Origin: an uncultured Selenomonadaceae bacterium
GTDB lineage: Bacteria; Bacillota; Negativicutes; Selenomonadales; Selenomonadaceae
Assembly (NCBI GenBank): GCA_945637225.1
Contig: CALZDE010000140.1
Span: forward strand, 1-5,721
Direction: 5' to 3'
Length of the DNA: 5,721 nucleotides
The notes below the pieces were generated by a model. It was given only the letters and a program-made list of their open reading frames with translations, made no database searches and was not told where the DNA came from. Each line of letters begins with the position of its first letter. Position 1 is the stretch's first letter. Of the stretch, positions 5,699-5,721 are shown one piece after another. Made by a program: the position numbers and the translations under genes.

Positions 5699-5721
5699 AA
5701 AATAACTTCTCCCTATTATAA

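Noticed and set aside
1..5721. CRISPR array, tRNA or rRNA
   Set aside because: No regularly spaced direct repeats and no tRNA- or rRNA-like sequences were seen.

Overview
The window is AT-rich, uses strong Shine-Dalgarno sites, and encodes a short-chain flavodoxin very like the one remembered from Megasphaera elsdenii. It also holds members of the Firmicutes families DUF3793, DUF4250 and Flavodoxin_3. Together these point to an anaerobe of the Negativicutes (a gut Selenomonadales/Veillonellales type, for example Megamonas-like). The genus is inference; no rRNA or other taxonomic marker is present.

Layout. (1) 21-2597 (+): an 858-residue superfamily 2 DEAH helicase with a C-terminal SprT-like zinc metallopeptidase domain. 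It starts inside an ATGA overlap with a reading frame that enters from the left edge, so it may be a downstream gene of an operon lying mostly outside the window. (2) 2598-2965: no intact gene. It contains what looks like the left part of an insertion sequence: a 12-codon transposase-like stub with an extended -10 promoter and a hairpin arm able to mask its ribosome binding site. An AT-rich terminator-like hairpin follows, then a promoter overlapped by a near-consensus Fur box. (3) 2966-3985 (+): an iron-repressed two-gene operon, DUF3793 protein then flavodoxin, closed by a strong bidirectional terminator. (4) 4144-4317 (-): a 57-codon DUF4250 gene. (5) 4496-5107 (+): a signal-peptide-bearing protein of unknown function, divergent from DUF4250. 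(6) 5165-5698 (-): a Flavodoxin_3-type protein, converging on gene 5 with a shared bidirectional terminator between them.

How it fits together. The right half looks like housekeeping and iron-stress genes. Flavodoxin replaces ferredoxin as electron carrier when iron is scarce, and the Fur box on the DUF3793-flavodoxin promoter fits this. The left half looks accessory: a large helicase-protease fusion next to an IS remnant. It is the part most likely to belong to an undescribed DNA-repair or anti-mobile-element system, but its partner genes are not in the window and no function can be proved from the sequence.
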